DNA from: Bacteroidetes Order II. bacterium | Lineage (GTDB): Bacteria > Bacteroidota > Rhodothermia > Rhodothermales > UBA2364 | Length of the DNA stretch: 64,000 nt | Direction: 5' to 3' | Assembly: GCA_016788705.1 (NCBI GenBank) | Contig: JAEUSQ010000021.1 | Location: 62,001-126,000 of the forward strand | Shown here: positions 52,853 to 61,131 of the stretch, piece after piece | Layout of the letters: the number at the start of each line of letters is the position of its first letter | Position numbering within the stretch: position 1 is the first letter of the stretch | The notes under the pieces: generated by a model | The model's input: only the letters and a program-made list of their open reading frames with translations | The model's database searches: none | Told to the model about the DNA's origin: nothing | Program-made: the position numbers and the translations under genes

Positions 52853-55132
52853 ATGCTGTATCGCCCTGCACGCATCAATTTGTTGTGGTTGGTTTTGTTC
52901 TCGCTTTTTTTTGTGATTGCAGGCGGTTTTGTTTTTTTTCAGTTGATTGAAAGTACCATTGGAGGGCCATCGGACCTGAAAAGGCTGCTCCCAGTGCGGC
53001 GCCCACCTCTACGTGTAGCCATTCTCAAAAGCGACTATACAGCACAGGTTCATAATATCCTTCAATTTAATGGTTCTGGTCTTCGGTGGCGCGATACCAC
53101 GGTTGCCCAATGGCAACACCTGCTTCAGATACGCAACCAAGGGGCTTATCCGCTTACGGATGAGAACATTGAAGACGGACAATTGATGGATAAGGAGGGA
53201 AACCCAAGATGGGAAATGCTGATCTTGCCTTCGGTGCGGGCATTGAGCGATAATGAGGCCGCACAAATCAGGCGTTTCATGAACAATGGTGGAACGGTGG
53301 TGGCAACTTGGGCGCTGGGTTTGTATAAGCCAGATGGTTCTTGGCGTGGCTGGGGGTTTATGGAAGACTTGTTTGGCATCAATATTTCGGGGTTTGTTGC
53401 GCCGGGTGCGGCAAGTCATCGGGTGACGCAGGAAATGATTTCCGGACGGACTAAGCCCGGTTTATACCTGAAATCTGTGGATGCAATAATTTTTCCGAAT
53501 GCACAAAGCACCTCTTTGAAAGAATTGGATGGTTATAAATGGGTTTCGTCTCAACTGCCTGATGGACTGGCAAAAGACTATGTGGTTGCAGATACCTTTA
53601 CCTCGGTACAAGTCAATAATAAAGGTAAACGCACGCGCATTCCATCAGTCTCGGTTACGCGCTATGAATGGGCGGGTGGAAATCCAGCAAAGCCTCGTAT
53701 TTTGCCTGGTTCCGAGAAAGGTTTTCGTAATTTTACCGTCCGGCCAGAAACGCCAGTAACCCACGGTATTCCCGCAGGTTATCGCATTCGGGTGGGGACC
53801 TATGACCGCCCCATTATGTTTCGGTCGGTGCGAAAACAAACAACAATTGCCGGGTATTGGTATGACCATCAGTTGGAAGACCGTCCAGCCCGTGTTGCCA
53901 TAGAAGAATCTGCCGGAATGGTCATTGGAACCTATGGAAGCGGACGTTTTGTATATATAGGCCACGAATTGGCTGCAATGGGAGGCAAAGACAAACAACT
54001 CGGTTTTGATCCCAGAGACGCCAAAGTATTGGAGTATCTGTTCAATAACATAATAGATTGGCTTACCCGAAAACCCGTTGCCTGGGCCTCAGTCTGGCCG
54101 TTTGGGTACGAAGCAGCGGCATCCGTAATGACCATTGCCGATGACAGCCCGCTGAAGTTGTCGTATATGCAAGACGTACTTGCTGGCGAAAACGTGCGCG
54201 GAACTTATTTTTTGGATGCAAACGACCTCCGCATGCCAAAGGACTTCCTGAATAACCTCCACCAAATGGGCGATATTGGTTTGTGGGACAATGCCGAAAA
54301 TCCAAGAGCAATTCAGGCATTGTTGGGCCCTAAAAAATCTGAATTGGAAACAAAAACTTCTAAACAACCCGTCTGGGGGGTTTTTTTTCCACACATGCCG
54401 AGCTTAGGGAATTTGTCGGCTGTGCAAGAAGCGGGCTATCGTTATACCGTTTCTGCTGCGTCCGACCGGAGCCTGCAACCGATTGGCCCTGAAAAGCCTT
54501 TTGCCAAATTGGTGCAGGTGTATAAATCGGGTAGAACAGGAACCGAAACCCTGCTGGCCGGAGCACGCGGTGCGTTGGGTGTGGAAAGTGGCTTGCTCTC
54601 CGAAGCCGAGCGCATCCGGATGGATGGCGGGCTATATCCGGTTTTGTTCCGTACCTCCGACTTGGAAAACAATGGATTCCTAAGCGGCGTCCGTGGGGCC
54701 ATCAGGACGATGCAGGCGAAGCGGTTTTGGTTTGCAAGTGGCCTGCGGTTGGCCACATGGATGAATGCCCGCGAACGGGTACGCACCACTATTCGACAAA
54801 CCAGTGATGAACGATTTGTGGTACAAATCTCGAACGACTCCAACTTGGCAATAGATAGCCTCGCGTTGTACATCTGGTTGCCTCGGCCCTATGATGCCGA
54901 CAACCAGCGCATCACCATCCGGCCAGAAACCATGCGTATGGAAAACCTGATAGAGACCATGAAAGGGGTAAAAACGGAATTGGTAGCGGGTAAAGATTTT
55001 GCCATCATTAACGAAGCGAGTACCCAACTCCGCCTCCGTATCCGCCACCTGAAGCCCAATCAATACAATGTTTTTCAGGTGGATGTAACGCCCCGGAAAA
55101 TACCCCGTGTCAAGGCGTGGTGGCGGTTTTAG
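52853..55132 (+). CDS. Membrane-anchored protein with amidotransferase-like and NodB-like regions
   Basis: 759 residues. N-terminal transmembrane anchor (about 10-32). Residues 50-400 resemble DUF4350/ThuA or trehalose-utilisation-like class I amidotransferase folds (RWEMLILPSVRALSDNEAAQ, IRRFMNNGGTVVATW; GTYGSGRFVYIGHELAA). Residues about 405-640 follow the NodB polysaccharide-deacetylase pattern (AASVMTIADDSPLKLSYMQD, NVRGTYFLDAND, HQMGDIGLWDNAENP, RMDGGLYPVLF), but the H-x3-H metal ligands after the DD motif are not visible. A C-terminal beta domain follows. A degenerate counterpart of PgaB is likely by position: anchored, periplasmic, and perhaps glycan-binding or chain-guiding rather than deacetylating. 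Confidence 0.65.
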   Translation: MLYRPARINLLWLVLFSLFFVIAGGFVFFQLIESTIGGPSDLKRLLPVRRPPLRVAILKSDYTAQVHNILQFNGSGLRWRDTTVAQWQHLLQIRNQGAYPLTDENIEDGQLMDKEGNPRWEMLILPSVRALSDNEAAQIRRFMNNGGTVVATWALGLYKPDGSWRGWGFMEDLFGINISGFVAPGAASHRVTQEMISGRTKPGLYLKSVDAIIFPNAQSTSLKELDGYKWVSSQLPDGLAKDYVVADTFTSVQVNNKGKRTRIPSVSVTRYEWAGGNPAKPRILPGSEKGFRNFTVRPETPVTHGIPAGYRIRVGTYDRPIMFRSVRKQTTIAGYWYDHQLEDRPARVAIEESAGMVIGTYGSGRFVYIGHELAAMGGKDKQLGFDPRDAKVLEYLFNNIIDWLTRKPVAWASVWPFGYEAAASVMTIADDSPLKLSYMQDVLAGENVRGTYFLDANDLRMPKDFLNNLHQMGDIGLWDNAENPRAIQALLGPKKSELETKTSKQPVWGVFFPHMPSLGNLSAVQEAGYRYTVSAASDRSLQPIGPEKPFAKLVQVYKSGRTGTETLLAGARGALGVESGLLSEAERIRMDGGLYPVLFRTSDLENNGFLSGVRGAIRTMQAKRFWFASGLRLATWMNARERVRTTIRQTSDERFVVQISNDSNLAIDSLALYIWLPRPYDADNQRITIRPETMRMENLIETMKGVKTELVAGKDFAIINEASTQLRLRIRHLKPNQYNVFQVDVTPRKIPRVKAWWRF

Positions 55133-55293
55133 GTAAGTTGCTTACATGGAGTGGCTACTTTTTCCGCATGGTAATGGATCAAAAACGGCTTTGGCACGAC
55201 GATAAAGCGGGTCAAAACGTGCAGGGCCGGGCCGATACATACAGCAGACATTCCCCACCTCTGGACGTTGTATTTTGGTATTTTTCTAGGCTG

Positions 55294-55943
55294 ATGGGAA
55301 CAACAATAACCGCTAAAAATCTTGGCCACTTGGGAATGATGGCCAGCATGATAGACGAACTCGGCATAGGTAATAGATTCGGCGATTATCCAAGAGACCC
55401 GCGACCGTCACCCTATAGCAGCATGGGCTGTTAAAGTCATGATTATCAATGGTTTATGCTTTAGTCAGTGGACATTGTATATGACAAGTAAGTTCTTTGA
55501 AAACCTGCCTATTGACATACTTTTGGGGCCTAATATCTCGGCTAATCATCTAAATGACAAGGTGTTGGGGCTAAATGACAAGGTGTTGGGGCTAAATGAC
55601 AAGGTGTTGGGGCGGGCATTAGATTCGGTTTATGACTACGGTTGCACGAAATTGTATCGCGAAAGAACCTTTCATATGGGCAAAAGCTGAGCCTTGCAAG
55701 GAGATCGTGACCTTGCGTTTGAGGCGCAAACTGCGACAAAAGGTCGGTTTATCCTTGCAACAAACCACTGAGATACTGGCAAGCTACCCGACCACCAAAT
55801 GCTTGTTGAGTTCGAGTACCGGGTAACGAAGTCAGCTGAGCAAAGAGAACGAGACGCCCCCCAATCAGGTGAACAAACAAGTAAAAAACCCAACCGCCAG
55901 ATGGCTTTTCATCCTCATGACAGGCATTCATGTACTATATTAA
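55294..55943 (+). pseudogene. Decayed IS1634-family transposase
   Basis: Three fragments in order. 55294 onward reads KNLGHLGMMASMIDELGIGN, the usual N-terminus of these transposases. After a frameshift near 55415, 55427-55680 reads VKVMIINGLCF then FFENLPIDILLGPNISANHL, with a triplicated LNDKVLG before RALDSVYDYGCTKLY. From 55691 the end of the gene reads LAFEAQTATKGRFILATNH, a TGA, DTGKLPDHQMLV, then, after another frameshift, NPTARWLFILMTGIHVLY and stop at 55941. The middle of the protein (about half of the usual 550 residues) is missing. No terminal inverted repeats were identified. The flanking bases up to 56086 hold nothing I recognise. Confidence 0.75.
55550..55612. repeat. Three perfect tandem copies of a 21-bp unit
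   Basis: Copies at 55550-55570, 55571-55591 and 55592-55612 of ctaaatgacaaggtgttgggg, coding LNDKVLG three times. Intact relatives of the transposase have this segment once, before RALD. Because 21 is a multiple of three the frame is kept. Confidence 0.93.
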
Positions 55944-56086
55944 AGACATGCAAAGCATATTATATTGAATTTAGATAATACAAAAAACTAAGACTATTAA
56001 TCTGATGGGCAAGCAATCAAAAAAATACTATTTCCGAATCGGAGGGGGGAATGTTAATTAATAAAGGAAGTCAATAGATTTTCAAC

Positions 56087-57049
56087 TCATCCGGTGGCCC
56101 TTCGAAAAAAGATCTGTATGCCTTTAAAGCGTTTTCGGGCGGCGGGGATGGCTTGTTCACCCAAAACGGAAAGCGTGGTAGAGAGGGCATCGGCCAATGC
56201 ACCATCCGAGGCAATTACGGTAACGCTGATGCGGGAGGTTAGCCCCAAACCTGTTCGCGGATCCAGAATATGCGAATACCGCACGCCATTAAGTTCCACA
56301 AATTGTTCGGTATCACCACTTGTGGAAACCGTCACCCCTCGTAGAAGATGCAGCGGTTTTTGGGTGTCATTCGGAAGGTTTACCCACCAGCCTTTGGTAT
56401 CTGGAGGAGGCGCACCAATGGCCACCTCGCCCCCGATTTCCACCATTGCACGGGGGCATCCGGCTTTTCGTAACGCATTCAAGGCAGCCTCGGCAATAAA
56501 GCCCTTCGCAATACCACCTAAGTCTAATTGAAGGCCCTGACGTAGTAATTGGACTTTGCCTGATGTAGGAGACAACTTTATAAGCCGCCACCCTGTTTTT
56601 TGCTTGGCTACTTCCAATTCATCGGCAGGTGGTCGCGTTTGCAAACGGCGTGCTTTTCGCCATAATTGGGAAAGCGGCCCCACCGTTACGTCGAAGGCTC
56701 CGCCCGACCAAGCGGCCATTTCTTGCGCCCGCGTCAATACCGAAAACAGTTCAGGGCTTACCACCCGTGCCGAATCTACCGCTTGCCGTACCAATATATT
56801 CAATTCACTATCCACGCGATAATCGCTGAAAATAGCATCCAAGCGGTCTATTTCTACAAATGCCCGACGTGCATTAGTTATCGCCAAGGCTTCATCCTCA
56901 GAAAACAATACAATCCGTACTTGCATCCCAAGGTGGTGTTGCCTAAATTCAAACCTCTTTAACGTTTTCTTTACCCGTGCTTCGTTTCCTGTACCACACC
57001 CTACCCATATGAAGAACAGACTGATGATAAGCATCCTTTTAATGTGCAT
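56087..57049 (-). CDS. apbE: FAD:protein FMN transferase, lipoprotein
   Basis: 320 residues. Lipoprotein signal with lipobox Cys18 (FFIWVGCG). Seen: RQHHLGMQVRIVLFSEDEAL, FDVTVGPLSQLWR, the LDLGGIAKGFIAEAALNAL segment, GGEVAIGAPP, and the flavin/metal site SHILDPRTG with SDGALADALSTTLSVLG. ApbE covalently attaches FMN to Thr of target proteins such as Rnf or NQR subunits outside the inner membrane. No target gene is close. Its 5' end overlaps that of the divergent gene at 57009 by 41 bp (26 bp if it starts at ATG 57034). Confidence 0.94.
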   Translation of the reverse strand: MHIKRMLIISLFFIWVGCGTGNEARVKKTLKRFEFRQHHLGMQVRIVLFSEDEALAITNARRAFVEIDRLDAIFSDYRVDSELNILVRQAVDSARVVSPELFSVLTRAQEMAAWSGGAFDVTVGPLSQLWRKARRLQTRPPADELEVAKQKTGWRLIKLSPTSGKVQLLRQGLQLDLGGIAKGFIAEAALNALRKAGCPRAMVEIGGEVAIGAPPPDTKGWWVNLPNDTQKPLHLLRGVTVSTSGDTEQFVELNGVRYSHILDPRTGLGLTSRISVTVIASDGALADALSTTLSVLGEQAIPAARKRFKGIQIFFRRATG

Positions 57050-57806
57050 TTTCGGAGCGCGTTTAGCGTGGAGTCAACAAACACCGGAGGTACAAACCAT
57101 CCGTATAGCCGGTACGGTGGTTGCCTTCGACATGGTAAAGATACCACAAGGTCAGGTCACGATCCAATTGGATGGGGCGTCTGTTGTCCGTTCTCTTGAC
57201 AAAGTCCTTTGGGTTTCGCAAACCGAAGTCACTTGGGACCTATTTGATGTCTTTGTGTATGGATTAGACCTTAAAAACACCAGCCCTTCACCGGAGGTGG
57301 CAGCAGTAGCCCGCCCCAGCAAGCCTTATGTGTTGCCGGGCCGCGTTTTTGGCCACCTTGGTTTTCCGGCCTCGGCCATGTCGTATTACCATGCCAATAT
57401 GTTTACCAAATGGCTTTCAGCCAAAACCGGAAAGAAATTTCGCCTATTAATGGAACCAGAATGGGAATACGTCTGTGCAAAAGGTCGTAAACCGAATGTG
57501 GTAGTGACCGATGAAGGGTGGGTTTGGGAAAACTCGGACGACAAATTGCGGAAAGTGGGGGCCAAACCGGCCAATGAAGTGGGTCTATCAGACCTCTTCG
57601 GTAATGTGGCCGAGTGGGTACAATCGGATGCAGAAGTACCCTTTACCAAAGGCGGTCATTATTTAGATGATGCTGCAACAGTTTCTTGTACCACACGTGC
57701 CCCACAAACCCCTGAATGGAACATGACTGATCCGCAACTGCCTAAAAGCCGTTGGTGGCTTTCCGACGCCTCTTACGTCGGACTCCGGCTTGCGATGGAA
57801 GAATAA
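57009..57806 (+). CDS. Secreted SUMF1/formylglycine-generating-enzyme-like protein, likely non-catalytic
   Basis: 265 residues with a signal peptide (MKNRLMISILLMCIFGARLA). Seen: LWVSQTEVTWDLFDVFVYG, GHLGFPASAMSYYHANMFTK, LLMEPEWEYVCAKG, and DLFGNVAEWVQSD with the NVxEW motif, ending SRWWLSDASYVGLRLAM. This is the FGE-sulfatase fold. The paired active-site cysteines of true formylglycine-generating enzymes are not visible (only isolated Cys in YVCAKG and VSCTTR), so it is probably a ligand-binding or structural member, as are many Bacteroidota homologues. First gene of the operon to 60837. Confidence 0.85.
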   Translation: MKNRLMISILLMCIFGARLAWSQQTPEVQTIRIAGTVVAFDMVKIPQGQVTIQLDGASVVRSLDKVLWVSQTEVTWDLFDVFVYGLDLKNTSPSPEVAAVARPSKPYVLPGRVFGHLGFPASAMSYYHANMFTKWLSAKTGKKFRLLMEPEWEYVCAKGRKPNVVVTDEGWVWENSDDKLRKVGAKPANEVGLSDLFGNVAEWVQSDAEVPFTKGGHYLDDAATVSCTTRAPQTPEWNMTDPQLPKSRWWLSDASYVGLRLAMEE

Positions 57807-57852
57807 GCAAACATGAGCCTTTCTGCCCCTTTTCATATAACTCACCTTAACC

Positions 57853-59142
57853 ATGAACAATACCCGACGTGATTTCCTAAAAACCTCGACCATGGCCACT
57901 GCTGGACTAATGGTTTCCGGTCATTTTGCATGGGCCAACGTGGCCGAAACCCTAAAAGTGGGCCTCATTGGCTGTGGCGGACGTGGCACAGGTGCAGCCC
58001 GAGACTGTGTCGCCGGATCCGAAGGCATCGTCATATGGGCAATGGGGGATCTCTTTGAAGATCGCTTAGACAACGCTTATACCCAACTAAAACAGCATGT
58101 TGGCGACAAGTTACAAGTATCAGACACACGTAAATTTACGGGTTTTGATGCCTATGAAAAAGTTTTGGCTTCTGGTGTAGATGTTGTCATTTTGGCATCA
58201 CCTCCCGGGTTTCGTCCCACGCACTTTGAGGCAGCGGTTAATGCGGGAAAACATATTTTCATGGAGAAACCTGTTGCGGTGGATCCTGCCGGCATTCGAA
58301 AGGTGTTGGCTGCGGCAACGCTTTCGGTACAGAAAAAACTTTGCGTGGTGGCCGGAACCCAACGTCGTCATGATCCGAAGTATGTTGAGACCATTCAACG
58401 GCTGCATGACAATGCCATCGGTGATATTGTGACCGGGCAGGTGTATTGGAATCAGGGTGGTTTGTGGAAGTACGACCGTAAACCGGGTATGAGCGACATG
58501 GAGTGGCAAATCCGCAACTGGTTATACTTCACCTGGACTTCTGGCGACCACATCGTAGAGCAACACATTCATAATATAGATGTCGCAAACTGGGTAATGA
58601 AGGGCCACCCTGTAAAAGCCATCGGTATGGGAGGACGTCAAGTACGTGTAGATCCGGCATATGGACATATTTTTGATCATTTTGCAATCGAATTTGAATA
58701 TGCCAATGGCGTAAAAATCCTTTCGATGTGCCGCCAACAGGATGGAACCGAGTCTAATGTGAGCGAATTTTTCTATGGGACGAAGGGCACGAGCAATGCC
58801 AAAGACAGCATTCGTGGGGCACAATCGTGGCGGTATAAGGGAACAGGGCCCGACGTAAACCCATACGTAAACGAACACACCAACCTAGTGAAAGCCATCC
58901 GAAGCGGAAATCTAATCAATGAGGCAAAACAAGTAGCAGAAAGTAACCTCTCGGCCATTATGGGACGCGAAGCGGCTTATACAGGGAGTCTGATTACTTG
59001 GGACGAACTCTTAAATGCCGATCAGGACTTGTCTCCTGCCCAATTGGTCTTTGGGGATGTCCCGGTCGCGCCTGTCGCCCATCCGGGCATTACCAAAATC
59101 AATCGTCCGGCATATGGCCATTTTTTTGAATCTAAGCCCTGA
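57853..59142 (+). CDS. Gfo/Idh/MocA family oxidoreductase with Tat signal
   Basis: 429 residues. Twin-arginine signal (NTRRDFLKTSTMATAGLMVS), then the Rossmann NAD(P) site LKVGLIGCGGRGTGAARDC, FMEKPVAVDPAGIRKVL with the conserved EKP lysine, and the C-terminal GFO/IDH/MOCA beta domain (HNIDVANWVMKGHPVKAIGM). Exported oxidoreductases of this type act on sugars or sugar acids; the substrate is unknown. The Tat signal implies folding with cofactor before export. Operon partner of the TIM-barrel gene 29 bp downstream. Confidence 0.93.
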   Translation: MNNTRRDFLKTSTMATAGLMVSGHFAWANVAETLKVGLIGCGGRGTGAARDCVAGSEGIVIWAMGDLFEDRLDNAYTQLKQHVGDKLQVSDTRKFTGFDAYEKVLASGVDVVILASPPGFRPTHFEAAVNAGKHIFMEKPVAVDPAGIRKVLAAATLSVQKKLCVVAGTQRRHDPKYVETIQRLHDNAIGDIVTGQVYWNQGGLWKYDRKPGMSDMEWQIRNWLYFTWTSGDHIVEQHIHNIDVANWVMKGHPVKAIGMGGRQVRVDPAYGHIFDHFAIEFEYANGVKILSMCRQQDGTESNVSEFFYGTKGTSNAKDSIRGAQSWRYKGTGPDVNPYVNEHTNLVKAIRSGNLINEAKQVAESNLSAIMGREAAYTGSLITWDELLNADQDLSPAQLVFGDVPVAPVAHPGITKINRPAYGHFFESKP

Positions 59143-59171
59143 GCCTTTTTAAACAATAGCCCGGAAGCATT

Positions 59172-60089
59172 ATGAACCGAAGAAATTTTATCCAAACCGG
59201 TGCGCTTGGCGTAGCCGCAGCAGGACTTCCTCTTCCCCTTTCTGCGGAAGGACGCACCGAGGTCGGAAAATACACGTTTAAACATCATTATGCGCCCCAC
59301 GATGGGATGTTCAGGCATTATGGCGGAAAAGACATTTTAGACCAACTGCGCTTTATGGCCGAAACAGGCTTTACGGCCTTCGAGGACAATGGGATGCGGG
59401 GTCGCCCTATAGAGCAACAACAGGCTATTGGCAACCTCTTGGCCCAGTTGGGCATGACGATGGGTGTTTTTGTGGCACACAACATCGCTTGGAATGAGGC
59501 CAATTTAGCCTCTGGAGATCCGGTTAAGCGGGATCAGTTTCTCGCTGAAATCCGAGAATCGGTGGAGGTAGCCAAACGTTGTAATGCCAAATGGATGACA
59601 GTCGTGCCTGGCGCATTAGACAAGCGGCTGGCCTTAGATTACCAGACGGCCAATGTGGTAGAGACCCTTCGGCGTGCCTCCGAAATTTTGGCGCCGCACG
59701 GCCTGGTTATGGTACTCGAACCCCTTAATCCGTATCGAGACCATCCGGGCCTCTTCCTGAGTCGGTCTCCACAAGCTTATTTGGTGTGTAAGGCCGTCAA
59801 TAGCCCATCGTGTAAAATCTTATTCGATATCTACCACCAACAAATTACCGAAGGCAACCTAATCCCAAATATCGAAAAGTGTTGGGACGAAATTGCGTAT
59901 TTCCAGATTGGTGATAATCCAGGACGCAACGAACCCGGCACGGGCGAAATCAACTACAGGAAGGTGTTCGAGTTTATCTACAAAAAAGGCTTTCGGGGGG
60001 TTCTGGGAATGGAACATGGCAATGCTATGCCCGACAAGGCGGGCGAATGGGCGGTCATTAATGCCTATATAGAAGCCGATAAATTTTAA
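59172..60089 (+). CDS. TIM-barrel sugar isomerase/epimerase (hydroxypyruvate isomerase-like)
   Basis: 305 residues. Signal resembling Tat (MNRRNFIQTGALGVAAAGLP). The AP endonuclease 2/xylose isomerase-like barrel shows FAETGFTAFEDN-like AETGFTAFEDNGMRGR, VVPGALDKRLALDYQTANVV, GLVMVLEPLNPYRDHPGLFL with a metal-ligand Glu, LFDIYHQQITEGN, and QIGDNPGRNEPGTGEINY, the signature of hydroxypyruvate isomerase (Hyi)-type members. Known for the family: divalent metal, isomerisation or epimerisation of small keto or aldo sugars. Coupled to the Gfo/Idh gene, suggesting one pathway. Confidence 0.92.
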   Translation: MNRRNFIQTGALGVAAAGLPLPLSAEGRTEVGKYTFKHHYAPHDGMFRHYGGKDILDQLRFMAETGFTAFEDNGMRGRPIEQQQAIGNLLAQLGMTMGVFVAHNIAWNEANLASGDPVKRDQFLAEIRESVEVAKRCNAKWMTVVPGALDKRLALDYQTANVVETLRRASEILAPHGLVMVLEPLNPYRDHPGLFLSRSPQAYLVCKAVNSPSCKILFDIYHQQITEGNLIPNIEKCWDEIAYFQIGDNPGRNEPGTGEINYRKVFEFIYKKGFRGVLGMEHGNAMPDKAGEWAVINAYIEADKF

Positions 60090-60126
60090 ATATTTACGAA
60101 AAAATATCAATCAGATGCTTAATAGT

Positions 60127-60837
60127 ATGAAATTTTATGTTTTCTTATGTGCTTTTCTTTTGATAGGGAGCCATGCCAAAGCACAAAACAATACCCCTAC
60201 GCCGCCCAGTACAAACCCTTATCTGGGAGTGTGGAACTATACCATCCTGGACACGCCCGATGGTGATATGGCTGGCCAGTTGACCATTGAGCCTGATGGA
60301 AAGGGACAACTAACGAACGACTCATTCCTGACGCCTGCCCAAATTAATGGTTATTCCATTACCGACAATGGGTTGACATTCTCTACCAAAGTTTCTCTGG
60401 CCAATGGCTATACCTTTAACTGTAAGTTCTGGGGGATGCTTAAGGAGGGGGGCTTGGAAGGCAAACTGGAGGTTATGGAGATGGGTCGGGACTTCGAGGT
60501 TGTAGCCAAGCGCCCACTCAACCTGGGAGACCTACCCGGAAAATGGACTTATACCATTTATAATACCCCACAAGGTGACCTTTCGGGCGTTCTCACCATC
60601 GGGAAAGACGGCCAAGCGACCTTGGCCAACGATGCCTTTCTGGAAACGGTCCCAGTGAAAGACCTCGTGGCAAAGGGCAATACGTTTACCTTTTCGGCTT
60701 CGGTTACAGTGGCGGACGGGCAAACGTTTTCTGTAAAATTTACAGGTTCAGCCGAAAATAACGTCCTGAATGGCAATATGACCGTCGTGGAAATCGAACA
60801 GACCTACGAGGTCAAGGGGAAACGTGCCGATCCGTAA
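60127..60837 (+). CDS. Secreted protein of two tandem ~100-residue repeats
   Basis: 236 residues from ATG 60127 (60115 is an alternative four codons earlier). Signal peptide ends HAKAQ. The mature protein is two copies of one domain: copy 1 about 31-128 (GVWNYTILDTPDGDMAGQLT; NDSFLT; GYTFNCKFWG), copy 2 about 133-232 (GKWTYTIYNTPQGDLSGVLT; NDAFLE; GQTFSVKFTG). Both end in a V-E-x-x-x-x-x-EV-x-x-KR motif. The pattern suggests a beta-barrel or lipocalin-like domain, but I do not recognise the family. Last gene of the SUMF1-Gfo/Idh-isomerase operon. Confidence 0.8.
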   Translation: MKFYVFLCAFLLIGSHAKAQNNTPTPPSTNPYLGVWNYTILDTPDGDMAGQLTIEPDGKGQLTNDSFLTPAQINGYSITDNGLTFSTKVSLANGYTFNCKFWGMLKEGGLEGKLEVMEMGRDFEVVAKRPLNLGDLPGKWTYTIYNTPQGDLSGVLTIGKDGQATLANDAFLETVPVKDLVAKGNTFTFSASVTVADGQTFSVKFTGSAENNVLNGNMTVVEIEQTYEVKGKRADP

Positions 60838-60963
60838 GACGTTGTCTGCTGGTCTGTTGCAAAGCCTTGGGTCAGTTCCTGTATTGCACATGTTGTGTTG
60901 CATCGCCTCCCTTGATCTGTTTGCGAAAAATCAGGGCATCTATCGGTGTTAATCGAAGATTGA

Positions 60964-60992
60964 TTGACACATCGGCTTCTTGCCCTTATATT
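60964..60992 (+). promoter_or_regulatory. Sigma70-type promoter upstream of the M23 peptidase
   Basis: TTGACA at 60964-60969, exactly 17 bp, then TATATT at 60987-60992. The gap to the ATG at 61132 leaves a leader of about 130 bases. Confidence 0.65.
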
Positions 60993-61131
60993 TATTACGT
61001 TTGAGAGAAAAGGCTACCTTCACCACCCCTTATTATCCCACCCTCTCAGCGGCCAACCGACTTGTTTTTGTCGGTATTTGATGACACGCCCCCTCTAATT
61101 ACACCTTCAAACGTGTCCAAAACATTATATC

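Noticed and set aside
55439-55690. Plus-strand frame of 83 codons with a triple LNDKVLG repeat as a stand-alone gene
   Set aside because: It is a fragment of a broken IS1634-family transposase, not a new repeat protein.
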